From Candidatus Melainabacteria bacterium (GTDB taxonomy: Bacteria > Cyanobacteriota > Vampirovibrionia > Obscuribacterales > Obscuribacteraceae): a stretch of 64,000 nt of DNA. Where the stretch lies: the NCBI GenBank assembly GCA_003151275.1, contig PLXC01000094.1, positions 110,037-174,036 of the forward strand, read 5' to 3'. The notes beneath the pieces were generated by a model. It searched no databases, was not told the origin of the DNA, and saw nothing but the letters and a program-made list of their open reading frames with translations. A program made the position numbers and the translations under genes. This document shows, in pieces, positions 1-7,818 of this stretch (position 1 is the stretch's first letter; the number at the start of each line of letters is the position of its first letter).

Positions 1-8
1 TAATTTGT

Positions 9-1196
9 ATGATACGTAAGACCATCTATAACGAGTTGCTAAAACGGCTCCACGAAAAGCGTCGATTTGTTCAAGTGCTAGCCGGTCCCCGGCAAGCGGG
101 TAAGACAACGGTGGTTCGGCAGGTAATGGAGGCATCAAAGATGTCTGCTCACTATGCCTCCGCTGATGAACCCACCTTGCGTGACCGTACCTGGCTTGAG
201 CAGCAGTGGGACATTGCCAGGCTCAAGGCCAAGAAGGCAAAGACTGGCGAGTTGCTTGTACTCGACGAGATTCAAAAAGTCGCCAACTGGTCAAGTGTAG
301 TAAAAATGCTTTGGGATGCAGACACACGCTCTGGCGTTCCCCTGAAAGTGGTTTTGCTTGGCTCAGCTCCCTTGCTTATCCAGAGTGGTTTGACTGAAAG
401 TCTGGCCGGAAGATTTGAAGTGATAGCGGTGCCGCATTGGTCATTCACCGAAATGCGCGAAGCGTTTGGCTGGAATCTGGAACAATATATTTTTTACGGC
501 GCGTATCCTGGTGCCGCCGAGCTAATCAGTGACCCGGAACGGTGGCGGCGTTATATGCTGGATTCGTTGATTGAAACTACAATTTCGCGGGACATCTTGC
601 TTCAAACGCGCATTGATAAACCGGTGCTTCTGCACCGCCTATTCCAGCTTGGTTGCGCCTATTCCGGCCAAATCCTTTCCTATCAGAAAATGATCGGTCA
701 ACTTACCGATGCAGGAAATACCACAACACTTGCTCACTACCTGGAATTACTGGAAGGCGCAGGTATGTTGGCAGGGCTTTCCAAATATGCTTACGGTCAG
801 GCGCGACAACGTGCTTCCAGTCCTAAACTGCAAGTACTTAATACCGCCTTAATGAGTGCGCAGGATCAACGCTCCATTGCCCAAGCCAGGCAGGAGAGCG
901 ATTATTGGGGGAGACTGGTGGAATCCTGCATCGGTGCTCATTTGCTCAATTCCAGTCTAGGAACGAGCATCACGGTCAACTATTGGCGCGAGCGAAACCA
1001 TGAAGTGGACTTTGTTTTGCAACAAGGCAAGACTACGGTTGCAATCGAAGTAAAAAGCGGCGCACGCCGCGAATCGCTTCCAGGCATGGAAGCTTTCGTT
1101 CGGCAATTTAAACCCAAGCGTCAATTACTAGTGGGCGGGCAAGGCATTGAGCTGGAAACATTTCTTTCCAAACCAGCTGCTCACTGGCTTCAATGA
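9..1196 (+). CDS. AAA+ ATPase with C-terminal DUF4143 domain
   Basis: 395 residues. The N-terminal P-loop domain shows Walker A GPRQAGKTT (residues about 26-34) and Walker B LLVLDEIQ (about 82-89). A winged-helix-like middle follows (LSYQKMIGQLTDAGNTTTLAHYLELLEGAG). The C-terminus YWRERNHEVDFVLQQG with IEVKSG is the PD-(D/E)XK-like strand pattern typical of DUF4143 proteins. The family is common in bacteria and archaea, often near toxin-antitoxin loci. It is a cytoplasmic ATPase whose substrate is not established. The ATG at position 9 is the first in frame, but the window edge lies 8 bp upstream, so an earlier start cannot be excluded. It is co-directional with the toxin-antitoxin pair that follows after 129 bp. 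Confidence 0.9.
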   Translation: MIRKTIYNELLKRLHEKRRFVQVLAGPRQAGKTTVVRQVMEASKMSAHYASADEPTLRDRTWLEQQWDIARLKAKKAKTGELLVLDEIQKVANWSSVVKMLWDADTRSGVPLKVVLLGSAPLLIQSGLTESLAGRFEVIAVPHWSFTEMREAFGWNLEQYIFYGAYPGAAELISDPERWRRYMLDSLIETTISRDILLQTRIDKPVLLHRLFQLGCAYSGQILSYQKMIGQLTDAGNTTTLAHYLELLEGAGMLAGLSKYAYGQARQRASSPKLQVLNTALMSAQDQRSIAQARQESDYWGRLVESCIGAHLLNSSLGTSITVNYWRERNHEVDFVLQQGKTTVAIEVKSGARRESLPGMEAFVRQFKPKRQLLVGGQGIELETFLSKPAAHWLQ

Positions 1197-1208
1197 GACA
1201 CTGAGCTA

Positions 1209-1320
1209 GCCATTTGCGAAGTATCGAACGTCCATAGTTCAATCGGAAGATCAGAGTCACACTCTTGAGCGCAGCCATTGCCAGTTTTGCCAAATGGCGT
1301 TATGATCGTAAGCAAATGGC
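1209..1320 (+). promoter_or_regulatory. Promoter and operator-like repeats of the Xre/RES pair
   Basis: A -35 TTGCCA (1278-1283) and -10 TATGAT (1301-1306) are separated by exactly 17 bp. The octamer CAAATGGC occurs at 1291-1298 and 1313-1320, 22 bp apart (two helical turns). Its reverse complement GCCATTTG lies at 1209-1216 and a partial copy at 1274-1281. Repeats bracketing the -10 box just before the antitoxin start fit autorepression by the antitoxin or the complex. This is inference from the sequence pattern. Confidence 0.55.
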
Positions 1321-1325
1321 AATGA

Positions 1326-1763
1326 GTGCACAAATTAATGGATAAAGACAGAGTAATTCGGGCGCTTTCCGATTGTGTTACCTTGCGAAAAGACATAAAT
1401 TCAGAGATTGAGATGCTCGACGTTTTGACCGAAGGTCTGCCATTTGAAATATTGGCGGCTATGCAGCATCGCGGCATCATTGATGACACTGAACTTAGTA
1501 CATTCATTGCACCGCGCACGTTGGCACGCAGAAAAAGCGAAAAGCGGTTTAGCCCCGAGGAATCAGACATCATAGCTAGACTGGCACGAATACACGATTT
1601 TGCAGTTGAAGTTTTCGGCAACGAAGTGAAGGCAAGAAAATGGCTGAGAACATCAAACAGAGCACTTAAGAAACATCTTCCGCTGGAGTTGCTGAAGACC
1701 GATTATGGTGCGCGAATAGTCGAATCACTGCTTGGTCGAATCGCTCATGGCATTTATTCCTGA
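1326..1763 (+). CDS. Xre/MbcA/ParS-type antitoxin (DUF2384)
   Basis: 145 residues. The C-terminal half carries the toxin-binding DUF2384 pattern: LARIHDFAVEVFGN followed by a KARKWL segment, then LL and a final helix IVESLLGRIAHGIYS. The N-terminal half would supply the Xre-like DNA-binding part. The translated start is a GTG at 1326; an ATG at 1338 is an alternative. The stop codon overlaps the start of the next gene by one base (TGATG), the usual coupling in Xre/RES operons. Known function of the family: neutralises a RES-domain NAD+-consuming toxin and represses the operon. Confidence 0.85.
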   Translation: MHKLMDKDRVIRALSDCVTLRKDINSEIEMLDVLTEGLPFEILAAMQHRGIIDDTELSTFIAPRTLARRKSEKRFSPEESDIIARLARIHDFAVEVFGNEVKARKWLRTSNRALKKHLPLELLKTDYGARIVESLLGRIAHGIYS

Positions 1764-2200
1764 TGCTCGTTTACCGAATTTGCGGACGTCCCTATGTAGC
1801 TCTAGATGGTGAAGGGGTGCGACTATATGGCGGTCGCTGGAACTCGCCTGGTCACCCGGCCGTATACACATCTACTCACTTGTCCCTTGCAGCATTGGAA
1901 TATCTAGTGCACGTAGACTTTGACAATTTGCCAACAGATTTGGTGTGGTCGAAAATCGAAATCCCCGACACCGCTGCCATCGAAAACTTCCCGAAAGCTA
2001 TCGCACCAAACGAACGAGACGCCGCACTCTTCGGAGATGACTGGCTCAAGAACAGACGAACGCTTGCACTTTTAGTACCATCGGCAGTGCTGTCTGTAGA
2101 ACACAATGTAATCCTAAACCCAGCGCACAGCGAGATGGCTGGTGTGAGAACTTTAGAAACAAACACATTCGAATTTGATGACCGATTGTTCAAAGCATAA
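1763..2200 (+). CDS. RES-domain toxin (NAD+ phosphorylase/hydrolase family)
   Basis: 145 residues, the normal length for a single RES domain. The family core is intact: YRICGRPY at the N-terminus, GGRWNSPG, VYTSTHLSLAALEYLVH and the late NVILNPAH. The conserved Arg, Glu and Ser positions of RES toxins are present. RES toxins such as MbcT and Res deplete NAD+ and arrest growth, and are held in check by the DUF2384 antitoxin encoded just upstream. The one-base overlap with the antitoxin implies coupled translation. It seems complete, unlike the frameshifted RES copy near 17.3-17.7 kb. Confidence 0.88.
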   Translation: MLVYRICGRPYVALDGEGVRLYGGRWNSPGHPAVYTSTHLSLAALEYLVHVDFDNLPTDLVWSKIEIPDTAAIENFPKAIAPNERDAALFGDDWLKNRRTLALLVPSAVLSVEHNVILNPAHSEMAGVRTLETNTFEFDDRLFKA

Positions 2201-2338
2201 GGATGCGAAAGCAGAACAGCCTCTCTAAATTGTAGATGTGCTAAAAAGGTTTAAGTCAGTTCTGGCTGCGGCAGCAGCTACCGACATTCAGGAACACCAG
2301 CCCACAAGAATAAGGCGAAGCAGAGGGGACGATATCCT

Positions 2339-2746
2339 TTACTGCGCAACCAACAATCTGTGCAACTCGTCATCACCCTCTACGCGACAGTGCTGCAGTA
2401 CGTGATCGCGAAGCTTGCATCTAATTGCATCTCCGTCTGGACCTTGATTCGCGCCCAGCGCAACGAGAGCAAGAACTTCAATATGTGCTAACCGTTGGTC
2501 TAACTCTTGCGCCCAAATAGGAGCGTGACATTTGTTAGCCTCCTCGCTTTCTAAGCGCTCCAATACCCATTCTCTGACTAACGCACTGACAGGTTTTTTT
2601 CGAGTTCCGGCCAATTCATACAGGCGCTTTATGTCCTTCCCTTCAAGTCTAAAGTTAAATTGTCCTCGCGCGGCAACTGACTCCAATGCCTCTTCCTGGA
2701 GTTTTCTTCTGCGCTGTTCGCGCTCTTTATCGGTAAGTCTTGGCAT
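2339..2746 (-). CDS. Ribbon-helix-helix antitoxin-like protein (partner of BrnT-like toxin)
   Basis: 135 residues. A charged N-terminus (KEREQRRRKLQEE) precedes a ribbon-helix-helix-like segment, FNFRLEGKDIKRLYELAG then PVSALVREWVLERLE, at about residues 30-68. The rest is helical and unassigned. It starts 2 bp after the stop of the toxin-like gene at 2749-3009, so the two form an operon with toxin first, the BrnT/BrnA order. The same segment recurs in the protein at 15992-16213 (VQFRLDEDTMLLLMKAADH then PLGTLVRMWTVERLS), so the two are paralogues. The antitoxin role is inferred from fold and context. Confidence 0.7.
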   Translation of the reverse strand: MPRLTDKEREQRRRKLQEEALESVAARGQFNFRLEGKDIKRLYELAGTRKKPVSALVREWVLERLESEEANKCHAPIWAQELDQRLAHIEVLALVALGANQGPDGDAIRCKLRDHVLQHCRVEGDDELHRLLVAQ

Positions 2747-2748
2747 GT

Positions 2749-3009
2749 TTAGTCCTCGTTATATTGGATTTGCCAGGCTGGCGTTACGTCGTCAGCATGA
2801 AATACGACCTCATCGTCATTGATATAAGTCAAACCAACTTCTAAAGGTGAACCTTCTCTATCGAAACCTACTGCCATGTCCTGGGAATTTCCATCATCAT
2901 CGTCATGGATTTTGAACCACTTCGTCATACCCCACCGATCTAACAGAACCTCTTCTATTTGATCTTCTGTTATGTCATGCTCAAACGCGCTTTGCCGAAA
3001 TCTCAACAT
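2749..3009 (-). CDS. BrnT-like toxin-family protein
   Basis: 86 residues. The pattern FEHDITEDQIEEVL, then a phosphate-tolerant middle, then LEVGLTYINDDEVVFHADDVTPAW, matches small RelE-fold, BrnT-like proteins (helix, then strands ending in hHAh with a terminal W or Y). The BrnT family comprises ribonucleases of type II toxin-antitoxin systems. The partner antitoxin starts 2 bp downstream. A decayed paralogue with the same beginning and end is found at 16203-16495. No catalytic residue can be assigned with certainty from sequence alone. Confidence 0.7.
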   Translation of the reverse strand: MLRFRQSAFEHDITEDQIEEVLLDRWGMTKWFKIHDDDDGNSQDMAVGFDREGSPLEVGLTYINDDEVVFHADDVTPAWQIQYNED

Positions 3010-3020
3010 CAGCTCATCCC

Positions 3021-3035
3021 GTACAACAATTGTAC
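3021..3035 (-). promoter_or_regulatory. Inverted-repeat operator candidate for the BrnT-like operon
   Basis: GTACAA and TTGTAC form a 6-bp inverted repeat with a 3-bp spacer, 12-26 bp upstream of the toxin-like start on the minus strand. Read on the minus strand the region also offers a TACAAT -10-like hexamer overlapping the repeat. A ribbon-helix-helix autorepressor site over the promoter is the natural reading, but this is inference. Confidence 0.4.
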
Positions 3036-3557
3036 AACACCAATGGCTAAAAGTGTCGGCACTCCCGAGCTAGCAGCACTGAGTAAAACTCCGCCTGGAG
3101 CTACCGGCTGGTCGCAGTAATCTCGTGATTGCTTTGAATTTTTCTTCAAAATCCCTCTTCGGCTCCACGCAAGGCACTAAATGCGATGGCTACTGAAAGC
3201 ACATCTGTAATTTGCATTTAGTTGTCTTTTGGTGCATCAATACTGTGTATCGAACAGACCTATTTTTACTACGTATTCCTGAGGATTAAGGTTCAAAATG
3301 ATCCAACAATCCACAGTTAATTAATCTCGCGTTGCTATCAGGACAGACCAACACTCCCTGATCAAGCAAATGTCGTGGGTGCCGACTTTTCCCAACGAAT
3401 CTAAATCGGATATGGTGCCGGCGCACTGTGGGTAACATTGCCGACACCTCTAGCAGGTGTCACAGAGGGAGGCACATCGCCAGGGTTAGTGCGGCGATGA
3501 TGACTGCACCGCATTTGGTTTCGCCAGTAAATCCTTTCCTATCGTTGTTGAAATGAT
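3036..3557. other. Intergenic stretch without a supported gene
   Basis: About 520 bp lie between the BrnT-like operon and the membrane protein gene, with no reading frame of convincing composition. The one clear structure is an inverted repeat, GACACCT (3443-3449) and AGGTGTC (3455-3461), with a 5-nt loop. No T-tract follows on either strand, so it is not called a terminator. Confidence 0.5.
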
Positions 3558-3950
3558 TCAATGCAAAGTGACCATCACATTGGCGATAAGCGGAGTAATA
3601 GCGAGATCAATCGCAATTAGCAACACAATAAGCTTAGGACGAAGCGACTTCGCTATAAGTAGCGCTAACGCATCAATCAAGATTATAGTAAAAAAGTAAA
3701 CCACCTCGGACAAAAGCCACGCATTCATTTCGTGAAGAGCTCCGTGGTGCAGCTCACTTACGAGCCTGAAGCTGTACATCAGCACGATACACTCTAGAAA
3801 TGCTAAGGCAATCGGCAGGGCCCAGATTTGCCATTTTGCAGAGGGTTTCACAAAATACAAAACTAAAAGCTTACTTGCAAAAAGTAGCGGACAAAGCAAA
3901 GGCACCAAAAATATCATCGCCGCCAATTCGCCTGGAATTTGATCATTCAT
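3558..3950 (-). CDS. Small polytopic membrane protein, unknown function
   Basis: 130 residues with four strongly hydrophobic segments (about residues 9-33, 44-63, 79-101 and 104-127) separated by short charged loops. I recognise no family. The composition is that of a true membrane protein rather than a chance frame, and the start lies 86 bp from the divergent DUF4329-like gene, leaving room for promoters. An overlapping plus-strand frame (3800-4036) is weaker and is treated as not coding. The function could be an immunity or accessory role for the divergent gene, but nothing in the sequence proves it. Confidence 0.55.
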   Translation of the reverse strand: MNDQIPGELAAMIFLVPLLCPLLFASKLLVLYFVKPSAKWQIWALPIALAFLECIVLMYSFRLVSELHHGALHEMNAWLLSEVVYFFTIILIDALALLIAKSLRPKLIVLLIAIDLAITPLIANVMVTLH

Positions 3951-4036
3951 ACTCAGCTCTCATTGTTCAGCTCTGCTTATCTCCACCGATTGAGTATAGC
4001 GTTACATCATACCCTTCGACGGAACAGCCGTCGCGG

Positions 4037-4549
4037 ATGTATCGAAGAGTTCCTGATGTCGCCGGCACTGTTGTTCATGGATTTCGATCAATTCTCCAAA
4101 ATTCTGATCGAGATAAAGGTGAATACGAATTTTCTGTTGGAACGCACGATCAAAAGCTTTTCAGCTCCAGCCAATTTTTTACACCCTCGACGAAAAAAGT
4201 GAATGGCTATGAAGTTCATCCATCATTAGGGTCAGCTGAAGTAAGAGGTCATGGGGACACGCCCATAGCGCTAATTCACTCTCATCCCAATGAAAAAGAT
4301 GCTGATCCGTGGCACTTCTCGACCACTGACAAAGACCAGGCTGATGTGCTGCAGGGTCAACATCCTGAAACACCAGTCAGAGCATTTTTGCTTACACCCG
4401 CGCCAAAAAATCAAATTTTGGTTTACGACCCAAATGATAAAGCGCATCCCAACGGCGAAGAAGTTGGGCATTTCGAACCAAATGGCACCTTTACTATCTC
4501 GAACGAAAAATACCGAAAAGAATTTGAGAAATACAAGGTCGCTCAATGA
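4037..4549 (+). CDS. DUF4329/JAB-like domain protein
   Basis: About 170 residues from the ATG at 4037; the frame is open upstream to 3800 but that part overlaps the divergent membrane gene. The core reads IALIHSHPN, then WHFSTTDKDQAD, then VRAFLLTPAPKNQILVYDPND. This is the H-x-H ... S-x-x-D arrangement of JAMM/JAB-type metallo-domains and of DUF4329, often found at the C-terminal tips of Rhs and other polymorphic toxins. No signal peptide or long N-terminal carrier is attached, so it may be a detached effector tip or a stand-alone enzyme. It converges with the gene at 4625-5899. Confidence 0.6.
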   Translation: MYRRVPDVAGTVVHGFRSILQNSDRDKGEYEFSVGTHDQKLFSSSQFFTPSTKKVNGYEVHPSLGSAEVRGHGDTPIALIHSHPNEKDADPWHFSTTDKDQADVLQGQHPETPVRAFLLTPAPKNQILVYDPNDKAHPNGEEVGHFEPNGTFTISNEKYRKEFEKYKVAQ

Positions 4550-4624
4550 CCGAAGGTCACCAATTAAACATAAATCGAGAAAAGCGGCGGCACGATAGTT
4601 TGATCAAATTCAAGCCAAGACCGA

Positions 4625-5899
4625 TTACTCGGTGACTCTCGTCAACTCGAATATCTCGTGATACGGATGATCGACGGCCCAACTGCAGTCAGCCCAATAT
4701 TGCGGCCCAAATTTATCAACTTTCAATTTGTCTGTGATTTCATCAAGAACAATTGTGATGGTGGCGGTGCGATACGGACCAAGTTTGCTCATGCAGTCGG
4801 TCTGTGCATAACAGTATCCCTGCTTACTCTCCAGGGCGGCACCCTGATTCGGTTTAAGTTTCGCATCTAAAAAACAGATTGCGTTATCTGGTAGACCCAC
4901 CACGCGCCACTTGGGGCCAATCTTCACGTATTTGCCTGAGAAGGCACCATTTTGTTCCTCAACAAGTAATTCTGATCCATTTGGATGGCGCCAACGTCCC
5001 GCTATATTTTTCCAGGCGTCTTTATCGCTACAAATATCCGCGGGGGGATTAAGCGCAAGGATGTCTCGGTACTTTTGCGGAATGAGCATATACCGCTTCA
5101 GCAACCGCTTGTACTCTGTGCAGTTTGCTTCAATTGCCTTGCGTCCTGTTTTCACCAAGAGCTCGAGACGCGCTCGATCAGTTCCGACCACTCCCTTTTT
5201 TTTGTCAACCTTTCCTCCCGATGCATGATCCTTACCAAAATTAAAATGCATTGAGCTCTCCCAGGCTTGCTCTGGTGTGAGCGTGGCTCCGATCCAAGAG
5301 TCAGGGACAAACGCATCCTTGCCCCACGTCCAAGGATTGTCCGGATCAGCGCCTGGAAGCATATTCACTACCGGAAACGCATGTGGCGCATCAGTTCGCA
5401 CAATAGTCGCCCCAATACCGGATGGGCTTAGAAGCGCGGCCATGGTAGCCGCGTGTTCCTCACAGTAGCCAGCTTGAATTTCCCATGCTGCCTGCGCCAA
5501 AGCCGTTCCGTATAGCTCGCCCCGCTTGTTGAGTTCCTCTCGCCTGTAAACTAATTCTCGTGGGCTGACGATCGGCGAATTGTATGTGCGACCCGTGACT
5601 GAAAAAGGCACCACAGTTTGAAGCACAACATTTCCGGCGCTATTCAGAGCAACTATTCGATCAGTCGCCATGTCTCGCGCCACTTCGGCTTTCGCCCGCG
5701 ATGATTGAATTGGGTCACGACGTTGAACCTGCTTAACGATGTCAACGGCATCTTCGAAATTCTCTGGCGCTTGTCGCCCGGCTGCTGAGACATGCTTGAT
5801 CATGCAAAAGAGCATGATGACTGACACCAAGGACCAAACTGTAAGTGGCAATCTGGTTTTCAATGGTTCTCGCAATCGGTGAGCCCGCGTGAATCTCAT
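4625..5899 (-). CDS. Secreted transglutaminase-like (papain-fold) protein
   Basis: About 424 residues from the ATG at 5899; an upstream in-frame start at 5965 would add 22 residues. A basic N-terminus leads into a hydrophobic stretch LPLTVWSLVSVIMLFCMI ending HVSAAG, a likely signal peptide or anchor. The core AGYCEEHAATMAALLSPSG, then TDAPHAFPVVN, then FVPDSWIG gives Cys, His and Asp in the order and spacing of transglutaminase-core domains. The C-terminal part (SELLVEEQNGAFSGKYVKIG) looks like a beta-rich secreted domain. The family reading is inference from the triad pattern. The substrate is unknown; protein or peptidoglycan processing outside the membrane is plausible. Confidence 0.6.
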   Translation of the reverse strand: MRFTRAHRLREPLKTRLPLTVWSLVSVIMLFCMIKHVSAAGRQAPENFEDAVDIVKQVQRRDPIQSSRAKAEVARDMATDRIVALNSAGNVVLQTVVPFSVTGRTYNSPIVSPRELVYRREELNKRGELYGTALAQAAWEIQAGYCEEHAATMAALLSPSGIGATIVRTDAPHAFPVVNMLPGADPDNPWTWGKDAFVPDSWIGATLTPEQAWESSMHFNFGKDHASGGKVDKKKGVVGTDRARLELLVKTGRKAIEANCTEYKRLLKRYMLIPQKYRDILALNPPADICSDKDAWKNIAGRWRHPNGSELLVEEQNGAFSGKYVKIGPKWRVVGLPDNAICFLDAKLKPNQGAALESKQGYCYAQTDCMSKLGPYRTATITIVLDEITDKLKVDKFGPQYWADCSWAVDHPYHEIFELTRVTE

Positions 5900-6445
5900 C
5901 AGTATACATCGTCGATTCGGTCGACTGGGAGCGTCAAAAAGTGCGCCTGAGCATAGCCACGTCACGCAAAGTTTACGGCATAGTTTTGCAGCGGCGCAGC
6001 TTTACAGGGTCGCCACATTCCCAGAGACCGAGCACCGAATGCGGTGACGACCAATGTGAACACACTCGAACTCTTAACATATGCCTTTGCCAATAGCTCA
6101 GTAGAAAGGAATGAGCGCTTTATGATTGAGGGACAATCAAGAAATGTGGAAAGAGTACCGCGCAACTGTTCATCTCAGACGCGAATGGGATACACCGCGT
6201 GCTGTGCGAAGCGAAATGAAAATGTTGAATCTCGTTCACAGTAAGCGCCGAAAGCGACGCGCGAAACAGCAGTCATGTTTTCACGCTGAGCAAAATGAAT
6301 TACATTATTTCCCGGGAAGCAATCGCTCCTCTTTTAAAAACTATCCAAACAACCTCATTGAAAAGGCGGCTAACTTCCGACTCCGATAGCTTCGACCAAG
6401 CTCCTCTGTGGAATATAAATATTAGGCTCTAAAAGGTGGCAACCC
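5900..6445. other. Intergenic stretch upstream of the minor pilin operon
   Basis: About 545 bp without a supported gene. Overlapping short frames of 66-87 codons on the plus strand lack recognisable domains. Just before the operon, TATAAA at 6414-6419 could be a -10 box with a weak -35-like TTCGAC at 6391-6396 (17-bp spacer). The ribosome binding site AAGGTGG sits at 6433-6439. Confidence 0.4.
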
Positions 6446-7012
6446 TTGGCTCTTGTAGAGATATGCATCGCCGTTGGCTTAAGCGGTATCCTAGTCTTAA
6501 TGCTTTCTGGGATGCTATCGCAAACGCTTGTATTATCGACTGTAAGCCAAAACCAACTCATAGCGGCACATGCAGCGGAAGAATTACTTGAAAATGCCCG
6601 TGTGATGACTTACGGCGAAATTTCGACTCTTGTAAATGCTTCGACAATCAACTTGGGCCAGGCAATCACATTTGTTGTAAACGCCGATGGAACTCCTTCT
6701 CAAACCGCCCTCAGGCCGAGTTCCCTGCCAGTACAATTGGACTTAACCGACACGAGCACCGTTTATGGTGAAGTCAATCCATCCAATCCTGGAGTAATTA
6801 ATCCAGGCGGCAAGTGGTTGCCCGGGTTTGGCAATTATTTTCGAGGAACTGCAACAGAGACAGTCACTGCGAACAGCAGCGGCGGTATTAACTGGTATGA
6901 GATAACCATAGAAATTGCGTACAACGGGAACACCGCATCAAATAGTCCAAACACTAAAAAGCTGACGCGTAAAGCTTATATAGTTAGTCAGGGACTGGAT
7001 TTCCACCAATGA
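6446..7012 (+). CDS. Minor pilin/pseudopilin-like protein lacking a leader peptide
   Basis: 188 residues. The N-terminus ALVEICIAVGLSGILVLMLSG is the conserved hydrophobic helix of type IV pilins, with Glu at the usual position 5. A TTG at 6446 with a well-placed AAGGTGG (6 nt away) starts the protein exactly where a mature pilin would begin. No Gly-Phe/Met cleavage motif precedes it: in frame upstream is KRWQP, then a stop at 6416. It overlaps the next pilin gene by 4 bp (ATGA), so it belongs to a three-gene minor pilin operon (PilV/GspI-like position). The missing leader is either real or a sign of a damaged start. Confidence 0.75.
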   Translation: MALVEICIAVGLSGILVLMLSGMLSQTLVLSTVSQNQLIAAHAAEELLENARVMTYGEISTLVNASTINLGQAITFVVNADGTPSQTALRPSSLPVQLDLTDTSTVYGEVNPSNPGVINPGGKWLPGFGNYFRGTATETVTANSSGGINWYEITIEIAYNGNTASNSPNTKKLTRKAYIVSQGLDFHQ

Positions 7013-7818
7013 AACAAAATCAGCTGAGATCTTCTAAGGGAATGTCGCTGATAGAGATGTTAGCAACAATCATAATTATGGGAATTGTTGCTGCAGGAAT
7101 TAGCGAAATAGCTGTAACGCAAAACGTAGTTGCATTCAGAACTTTTAACAAGCTGGATGCGTTAACGAATGCCAGACGAGTGGCCTCGTTCATTGAAAGA
7201 GACGTACATAATGCCAAATTTATTGGCTACATATTTAACGCAAATCCCAATCAATTTCCAGGACCTCCATCATATTCGCTTAACGCACAAACGCTCATTT
7301 TACAGACACCTGTATTTTACACGCCAGCATCTAACGGAGGTTTTCCTGCCATTCCGACCCAGTCATCTACTTCCAAACATTGGAACGTAGATACTGTTGT
7401 GTACCAAGTTGTAGGAGATTCAGCGCGTGCTGGCACTGGCCAATTTGTGTTACAGAAAACCGTTTATCCTGGAGACCACCCGGCAGGATATGAACCGGCA
7501 CCAACAGCCTCAGCGCAAACGATTCTTACGGGTATCGTTGGACCTGTCGACCTGAATGCGGCAGCCGACCCTGTTGCCTTAACTCCTCCTCCAAAGGTAT
7601 TCGGCTTCTTTCCAAAATCGTATCCACTTTATGTTCCGAACTTTCCGACTGGTGTGCAGCCCGATGCTAGCGACGTAAACGGTGTGTCCATTAACCTTGA
7701 AGTCTTTAGTGATGCGGCTTCCAAACGAATTGATCAAACTCCGCGCTCAATGGCCTTTAGAACAGAGATGTACATGCGCGGCAATTTTTCCAGCCCAGTC
7801 AATTACTACTACCCATGA
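7009..7818 (+). CDS. Minor pilin PilW/GspJ-like prepilin
   Basis: 269 residues. The leader MKQNQLRSSKG ends in Gly and is followed by MSLIEMLATIIIMGIVAAG, the class III prepilin signal with Glu at +5, so cleavage by a PilD-type peptidase is expected. The size and the later text (FIERDVHNAKF, then a long beta-rich domain) fit PilW/GspJ pseudopilins. It overlaps both neighbours by 4 bp (ATGA), indicating translational coupling. It acts at the inner membrane in priming pilus or pseudopilus assembly. Confidence 0.8.
   Translation: MKQNQLRSSKGMSLIEMLATIIIMGIVAAGISEIAVTQNVVAFRTFNKLDALTNARRVASFIERDVHNAKFIGYIFNANPNQFPGPPSYSLNAQTLILQTPVFYTPASNGGFPAIPTQSSTSKHWNVDTVVYQVVGDSARAGTGQFVLQKTVYPGDHPAGYEPAPTASAQTILTGIVGPVDLNAAADPVALTPPPKVFGFFPKSYPLYVPNFPTGVQPDASDVNGVSINLEVFSDAASKRIDQTPRSMAFRTEMYMRGNFSSPVNYYYP

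Noticed and set aside
6126..6389. 87-codon plus-strand frame before the minor pilins
   Set aside because: No ribosome site, overlapping competing frames and no recognisable domain; kept only as intergenic.
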